Shown here piece after piece: positions 4,852 through 8,777 of a stretch of 8,777 nucleotides of DNA (position 1 is its first letter; each line of letters begins with the position of its first letter). The notes below the pieces were generated by a model. It had not been told where the DNA came from and did not search any database. It saw only the letters and a program-made list of their open reading frames with translations. Both the position numbers and the translations under genes were made by a program. The stretch comes from Candidatus Latescibacterota bacterium (GTDB lineage: Bacteria > Latescibacterota > UBA2968 > GCA-2709665): the NCBI GenBank assembly GCA_030746455.1, contig JASLMQ010000561.1, positions 1 through 8,777 on the forward strand, written 5' to 3'.

Positions 4852-7356
4852 TCATTCACCGTACCGAAACTTGATCTCCCGCTTCGCATTCTGCCCGCTG
4901 ACCCGGTCCTCGACAAGGATCTCCAGCGCCTGGACCCCCGGCTTCGCCTTGGTGAGGTCCAGCTCGAAGTACTCGCGCGTGGTCGGGTCCCGTCCCTCGT
5001 GGTCATAGGTCACCGAGACCTGGGGCTTGCCGCTCCGCAGAAGCTTCCGGAACCCCCAGGACACCGCGCCGAAAACGCCGTACGCGGACCCGGCGCTCGA
5101 CCGCACGGTGTATCTGACCTTATACTTGGTCTGTCCGAAGGTGTCCCGTGTCAGGTTGTAGATCTCGTAGTAGGCGTAGACCTTCTGGTCCTCGGAGTAG
5201 GTCCGGCTGGGCATCGGGACGATCCACACGTCTCGCTTCCTGAACGCACCGGACGCCTGCGCATCCCCGATCCCCGAGGCGAGCAGTACGTCGCTCATCT
5301 GCAAGGCCTCACGCCGGAAGTCGCTCACCTCCACGTCCTGCCTGTATAGCCCGGTGTGACCGGACTGCCGGTCCCTCACCTGAACCTGGAGCTCGTACTC
5401 GCCCGGCGGCAGCTCGGTCTTGAGCACCTCCGGAACGAAGACGCCCTGGGCCCGGCTGAACTCGCCGCTGCCCACGTAGGCGATCTCCTTGTTGTCACGA
5501 TAGACGCTGGTGTGACTCTCATCCGCCACGCCCAGTGCGCACTGGACCTGCACCAGCGACGAGTCGGCCCTCTGCAACACCTCCACCTGCGACATGGGAA
5601 TACCGTAGTAGACCTCGAGCACGGTCTGGCCGTCGGCGCCGCGGAAGTTGGCCATGTCGTAGTAGAACTCCAGGGCCTCGCCGGGAATGCCGGGCCGGTA
5701 GTAGTCCGGCGTTTCGGCGGCCGCCCGCATATACACCACCTGCGGGGCATACTCCGATATCCGCGCCGCATTGGAGATCTGGTTCAACGATGCCGTGACC
5801 GGCGGCTGCGGAGCGAAGTCGAACTGCCCGCTGCTGTGGTCGTCCGTGAAGACGATCTCGATCCCCCCCTGAACCTGCGTGTACGTCCACGCCTCCCAGG
5901 GCACGGTGGCGAGATCCGTGTGGATGGTCACCGGTGTATAGTCACCGAAATCTATCCGAGCTCCGAGATTGCCGAACTCGTCGAACCGGGCCATGTCTTT
6001 GTCGTCGTACTCGTACCGGGTCAAGGGATCGAACTCGGGCGAGTCCTCGTCACGCTCCTGGGACTCCTCATCCACCGCTATGCCGGTGTCCGAGATCAAG
6101 TCCTCGGAGGCACCCGCCTGGATCTCGTCGATCTTGCGCTGGGTGACGGGATGCCGGAAGGACCGGATGGGGTACACAGGCCCGGTGAACGTCAGGAACG
6201 CGGCTTCGGGCCCATAGAGCCGGACGGCCATCTGGGTCCGCACGGCCTCGACCTCCGGGGTCTGTCTGAAATCGCGCTGGTAGGACCGCGAGCGGTACTC
6301 CGGCTCGCCGTACCGCAGGTAGACCTTGCCTCGGGTATCCCAGGGATGGATCTTGTCCGCGAAGTAGGTGCGGGCGAACCACACCCGCCGGTAGTGCTCG
6401 ATGATGCGCTCGTTGATCGGCGTCAGGATGTCGGGATCCCGGCGGGTCCAGAACCGGTCCAGGTAGGCCAGGCGCGCGTCCCCCTCGGTCGCCTCGAACT
6501 CCTCGAGCTCCGTCTTAGAGGCCACCCGAGAGATGTCGGTATACAGCCCTCGTTCCTCCTCGTCGAGGTTCTGGATGTAGCGCTCGAAGGTCTCCAGCGC
6601 CTGCCCGTGACGTTCCTTGTAGAAGTGAGTCTGTGCCACCAGCGGGAGGAGGCGAGCCTCACTCGGGTTACCTGCCAGGTACGGAGCGATGTATCTGTCA
6701 ATGCTGTCGTAGTCGTGCCCCTGCACGCAGGCCAGACCGAACTGGTAGAGACCGTCCGGGTCGTCGGGAACAAGCTCAACATACTTCTTGTAATACTGGA
6801 TCGCCTTCTCGTGGTTCTCCTTGAAGCGTTCGTGGATCTCACCCAGAAGCCGGTAAGCCAGTCCGTAAGTCGAGTCGAGCTTGGTGGCCCGCTTGGCGGC
6901 GCCAAGGGCACGTCGGAAGTTGTAATAGGCGCCGATACCCTTGGCCGGCATCTCAGCGTAGGTCAACCCCAGCCCGACGTGGGCAGCCACGCGCTTCTTG
7001 TCCAGCTTGATGGCCCTCTCGAATGCCTTCTCGGCCGACTTGTAGTCCTTGTTCCTCAGATACGCGTAGCCCAGCCGGGTACGCAGACCGACGTCGGACG
7101 GGTGTGCCGCCGCGAGTCGCTCGAAAGTGGCAATGGCCTCACCGGCATCGGTCGCGCGCATCTGCCGCTCACCCGCCGCCACGGCCGAATCTCTCTCCAC
7201 CTGCAAGGATGCCGTCGTCTGTGGATCCCTAGGTGTCCCCTTCTCGGCACCCTCGGCTTCCTGGCCGGCGTGTGTCGATACCGGTTCGGCCAGGAGGGTG
7301 CCGACCAGCAGCAGACCTGCCGCCCACGCGCGCCAAACTCCAGTTGGTCTCCTCAT
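4852..7356 (-). CDS. Secreted TPR-GWxTD protein with C-terminal beta-rich region
   Basis: This is an 834-residue protein. The ATG at 7356 has GAGGAGG at 7362-7368 and begins a signal peptide (core WAAGLLLVGTLLA) probably cleaved near STHA at 27-30. Residues 65-265 carry TPR repeats: AIATFERLAAAHPSD near 74-88, AEKAFERAIKLDKK at 108-121, AIQYYKKYVELVPDDPD at 185-201 and ALETFERYI at 253-261. The GWxTD domain spans about 270-515, with FWTRRDP at 302-308, NERIIEHYRR at 315-324 and the core WDTRGKVYLRYGEP at 339-352. An insertion of about 120 residues follows, including an acidic stretch (DEESQERDEDSPEFD at 429-443), before the domain resumes at EAWTYT. Residues 560-834 are beta-rich, with FYYDMANFRG at 564-573, PGEYELQVQVRD at 651-662 and YAYYEIYNL at 727-735. 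It starts 33 bases after the UnbV gene upstream, so the two are probably co-transcribed. TPRs suggest protein-protein contacts; the biochemical function of GWxTD is unknown. Confidence 0.88.
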   Translation of the reverse strand: MRRPTGVWRAWAAGLLLVGTLLAEPVSTHAGQEAEGAEKGTPRDPQTTASLQVERDSAVAAGERQMRATDAGEAIATFERLAAAHPSDVGLRTRLGYAYLRNKDYKSAEKAFERAIKLDKKRVAAHVGLGLTYAEMPAKGIGAYYNFRRALGAAKRATKLDSTYGLAYRLLGEIHERFKENHEKAIQYYKKYVELVPDDPDGLYQFGLACVQGHDYDSIDRYIAPYLAGNPSEARLLPLVAQTHFYKERHGQALETFERYIQNLDEEERGLYTDISRVASKTELEEFEATEGDARLAYLDRFWTRRDPDILTPINERIIEHYRRVWFARTYFADKIHPWDTRGKVYLRYGEPEYRSRSYQRDFRQTPEVEAVRTQMAVRLYGPEAAFLTFTGPVYPIRSFRHPVTQRKIDEIQAGASEDLISDTGIAVDEESQERDEDSPEFDPLTRYEYDDKDMARFDEFGNLGARIDFGDYTPVTIHTDLATVPWEAWTYTQVQGGIEIVFTDDHSSGQFDFAPQPPVTASLNQISNAARISEYAPQVVYMRAAAETPDYYRPGIPGEALEFYYDMANFRGADGQTVLEVYYGIPMSQVEVLQRADSSLVQVQCALGVADESHTSVYRDNKEIAYVGSGEFSRAQGVFVPEVLKTELPPGEYELQVQVRDRQSGHTGLYRQDVEVSDFRREALQMSDVLLASGIGDAQASGAFRKRDVWIVPMPSRTYSEDQKVYAYYEIYNLTRDTFGQTKYKVRYTVRSSAGSAYGVFGAVSWGFRKLLRSGKPQVSVTYDHEGRDPTTREYFELDLTKAKPGVQALEILVEDRVSGQNAKREIKFRYGE

Positions 7357-7389
7357 GCCATCCTCCTCACTTCAGGGTCCCACCCGGCC

Positions 7390-8777
7390 TCATTCACTCG
7401 CGTTGTTACGTTCAAAGGGTACTGCGTGCACGATGCCATGGCCTTCCTCAACCGTAACCGTCTGACCCGCCTCCAGGCTTCCGAGCCGATCTACCCGGCC
7501 GCTGGGCCACGCGATCTCCACATCCTCCGCTTCATTCTCAAGGCCCAATCCGAAGGTCGCGATCCGCTCGACATCCGAGCAGTAGCTCGATCCGGCCTTG
7601 AGCATCCTCGTCTGGGTCGCAGTTCCCAACCGTAGGCTGATCCGCGTCCCGATGCCGCTCCGGTTGCTCTCTGTGCCTATCACCCGGAGGCGAAGCGACT
7701 GGTTGCGGTTTCCCCCCTCGTTGCGAAGCAAGGAGGGCCGTCCATTGTTGGCCGACACCAGGAGGTCGAGGTCCCCGTCGTTGTCGGTGTCCGCCACGGC
7801 CGCGCCCCGCCCCACGAGAGGACGGGCCAGGTCTCCTGCCGACGCGCCCACCTCTTCGAAGCGGCCACCTCCCGTGTTGCGGAACAGGAGCGGACGCTGC
7901 GCGTGGGTCATGTGGGCCTTCCACCGTTGGATATCGCTCTCCACGTGCCCGGCAGACGCGAAGAGGTCCAGCCGTCCGTCGAGGTCGTAGTCGAAGAAAC
8001 AGATCCCGAAGGTCACGTGGCCCGAGCTGGGACGTCCGACCCCGCACGCCACGGAGACGTCGGCGTACGCGCCCTCTCCCTCGTTACGGAAAACCGACAC
8101 CATCTCGTTCGCGAAGCTGCCCACGGCGATGTCGGGCAGGCCGCAGTTCCTCACATCCGCCGCGTCGACCCCCATGCCCGACTTGGCCACCCCCTGGGCA
8201 CTGAAGGCCACGCCGGCCAGGATGCCCTCCTCTGCGAACGTGCCATCCCCCAGGTTCCGGTACAGGAAGTCGGGAAGCGTGTCGTTCGACATGTAGATGT
8301 CCGTCCAGCCGTCGCCATCCGAGTCGAAACCCACGGCGGACATGCCCTTGCCCACCTTCTTCCGGATACCTGCCCTATCGGACACATCGGTGAATCCGTC
8401 GCCGTCGTTCCGGTAGAGACGGGGACGGTCGCCGTCGTAGAGCTGGGGGGCATAGGCCATCTGCCCCATCTCGGCGTCGAGCCAGTCGTCGCGCTCCGGC
8501 GACCACTTCAGGTAGTTGGCCACGAACAGGTCCAGGTCGCCGTCGCGATCGTAGTCCAGCCAGACGCTGCTTACGCTCCAGGCCGGATCGCCCACCCCGG
8601 TCTCCCGGGTCACGTCGATGAAGGTTCCGTTTCCCTCGTTCCTGTAAAGGTGGTTCGGGCCGAGACAGGCCACGTAGAGGTCCTCATCGCCGTCGTTGTC
8701 GTAGTCGCCGGCAGAGCACCCCATGCCGTACATCTCCACCTGCAGGCCGGCCTCTGCCGTCACGTCCTCGAACGTGC
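7390..8777 (-). CDS. FG-GAP/VCBS-repeat protein with C-terminal ASPIC/UnbV domain (partial, 5' end outside window)
   Basis: The frame is open to the window edge and its first visible residues, TFEDVTAEAGL, are a repeat motif, so the true start lies outside. The GTG at 8763 is internal, not a start. About 461 residues are visible. Calcium-type loops occur as DYDNDGDEDL (about 8679-8706), DYDRDGDLDL (about 8528-8557), DSDGDGWTDI (about 8297-8326), DYDLDGRLDL (about 7964-7992) and DTDNDGDLDL (about 7762-7791). A further repeat near 8150 is degenerate, with NCG in its loop. These repeats form beta-propeller blades in known families such as integrin-like and CRTAC1-like proteins. The last ~90 residues are an ASPIC/UnbV domain, with SNRSGIGTRISLRLG, AGSSYCSDVERIATFGLG and IAWPSGRVDRLGSLEAGQTV. 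Such proteins are usually exported and are thought to bind rather than catalyse. The gene appears to lead the block, ending 33 bases before the TPR-GWxTD gene. Confidence 0.92.
   Translation of the reverse strand, partial: TFEDVTAEAGLQVEMYGMGCSAGDYDNDGDEDLYVACLGPNHLYRNEGNGTFIDVTRETGVGDPAWSVSSVWLDYDRDGDLDLFVANYLKWSPERDDWLDAEMGQMAYAPQLYDGDRPRLYRNDGDGFTDVSDRAGIRKKVGKGMSAVGFDSDGDGWTDIYMSNDTLPDFLYRNLGDGTFAEEGILAGVAFSAQGVAKSGMGVDAADVRNCGLPDIAVGSFANEMVSVFRNEGEGAYADVSVACGVGRPSSGHVTFGICFFDYDLDGRLDLFASAGHVESDIQRWKAHMTHAQRPLLFRNTGGGRFEEVGASAGDLARPLVGRGAAVADTDNDGDLDLLVSANNGRPSLLRNEGGNRNQSLRLRVIGTESNRSGIGTRISLRLGTATQTRMLKAGSSYCSDVERIATFGLGLENEAEDVEIAWPSGRVDRLGSLEAGQTVTVEEGHGIVHAVPFERNNASE

Noticed and set aside
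5356..7635. 759-codon open frame on the plus strand, antisense to the TPR-GWxTD gene and running into the UnbV gene
   Set aside because: It is opposite well-supported genes with recognisable domains, its product is a repetitive V/L/R/G/D-rich sequence with no motif, and such long antisense frames are common in GC-rich coding DNA.
8761..8763. GTG as the start of the UnbV protein
   Set aside because: The codons before it read T-F-E-D in frame and complete a standard FG-GAP-associated motif (FEDVTAEAGL), so it is an internal valine.
1..8777. CRISPR arrays, tRNA or rRNA genes, insertion sequences
   Set aside because: No regularly spaced repeats, cloverleaf-like sequence, ribosomal RNA motifs, transposase frames or flanking terminal inverted repeats were seen.

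Overview
The window is a block of five protein-coding genes, all read from the minus strand, so the biological order runs from high to low coordinates. It suggests a GC-rich, environmental, Gram-negative-type bacterium. Every start that can be seen has a purine-rich Shine-Dalgarno sequence. GWxTD-domain proteins, CRTAC-like FG-GAP/UnbV proteins and heparinase II/III-like proteins together recall FCB-related or neighbouring phyla such as Latescibacterota, Gemmatimonadota or Acidobacteriota. That placement is an inference from gene content, and the exact phylum cannot be fixed from this sequence.

Layout in transcription order: (1) 8777-7390, the C-terminal part of an FG-GAP/VCBS-repeat protein ending in an ASPIC/UnbV domain, cut by the window edge. 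(2) 7356-4852, a secreted 834-residue protein with N-terminal TPRs, a GWxTD domain carrying a large insertion, and a C-terminal beta-rich region. (3) 4711-2717, a heparinase II/III-like polysaccharide-lyase family protein with no visible signal peptide. (4) 2524-1124, a secreted 466-residue GWxTD protein whose domains lie in the opposite order to those of gene 2. (5) 905-1, the N-terminal part of a second CRTAC/UnbV-type protein, cut by the other window edge. A 38-codon open frame of doubtful status lies between genes 4 and 5.

Genes 1 and 2 are 33 bases apart and very likely co-transcribed. The later gaps (140, 192 and 218 bases) hold hairpins and palindromes but no clear promoter, so the later genes may be joined by read-through or may have their own signals. 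The strongest of these elements is a 13-bp stem between genes 2 and 3. Its one imperfect position is a U-G wobble only in the minus-strand RNA.

The most notable point is the arrangement itself: two paralogous GWxTD proteins with reordered modules flank a heparinase-like protein, and CRTAC/UnbV proteins flank all three. Exported domains of unknown function (GWxTD) and adhesion-type beta-propeller domains (FG-GAP/UnbV) beside a polysaccharide-lyase fold suggest a role in handling extracellular or envelope glycans. The substrate and mechanism cannot be read from the sequence.
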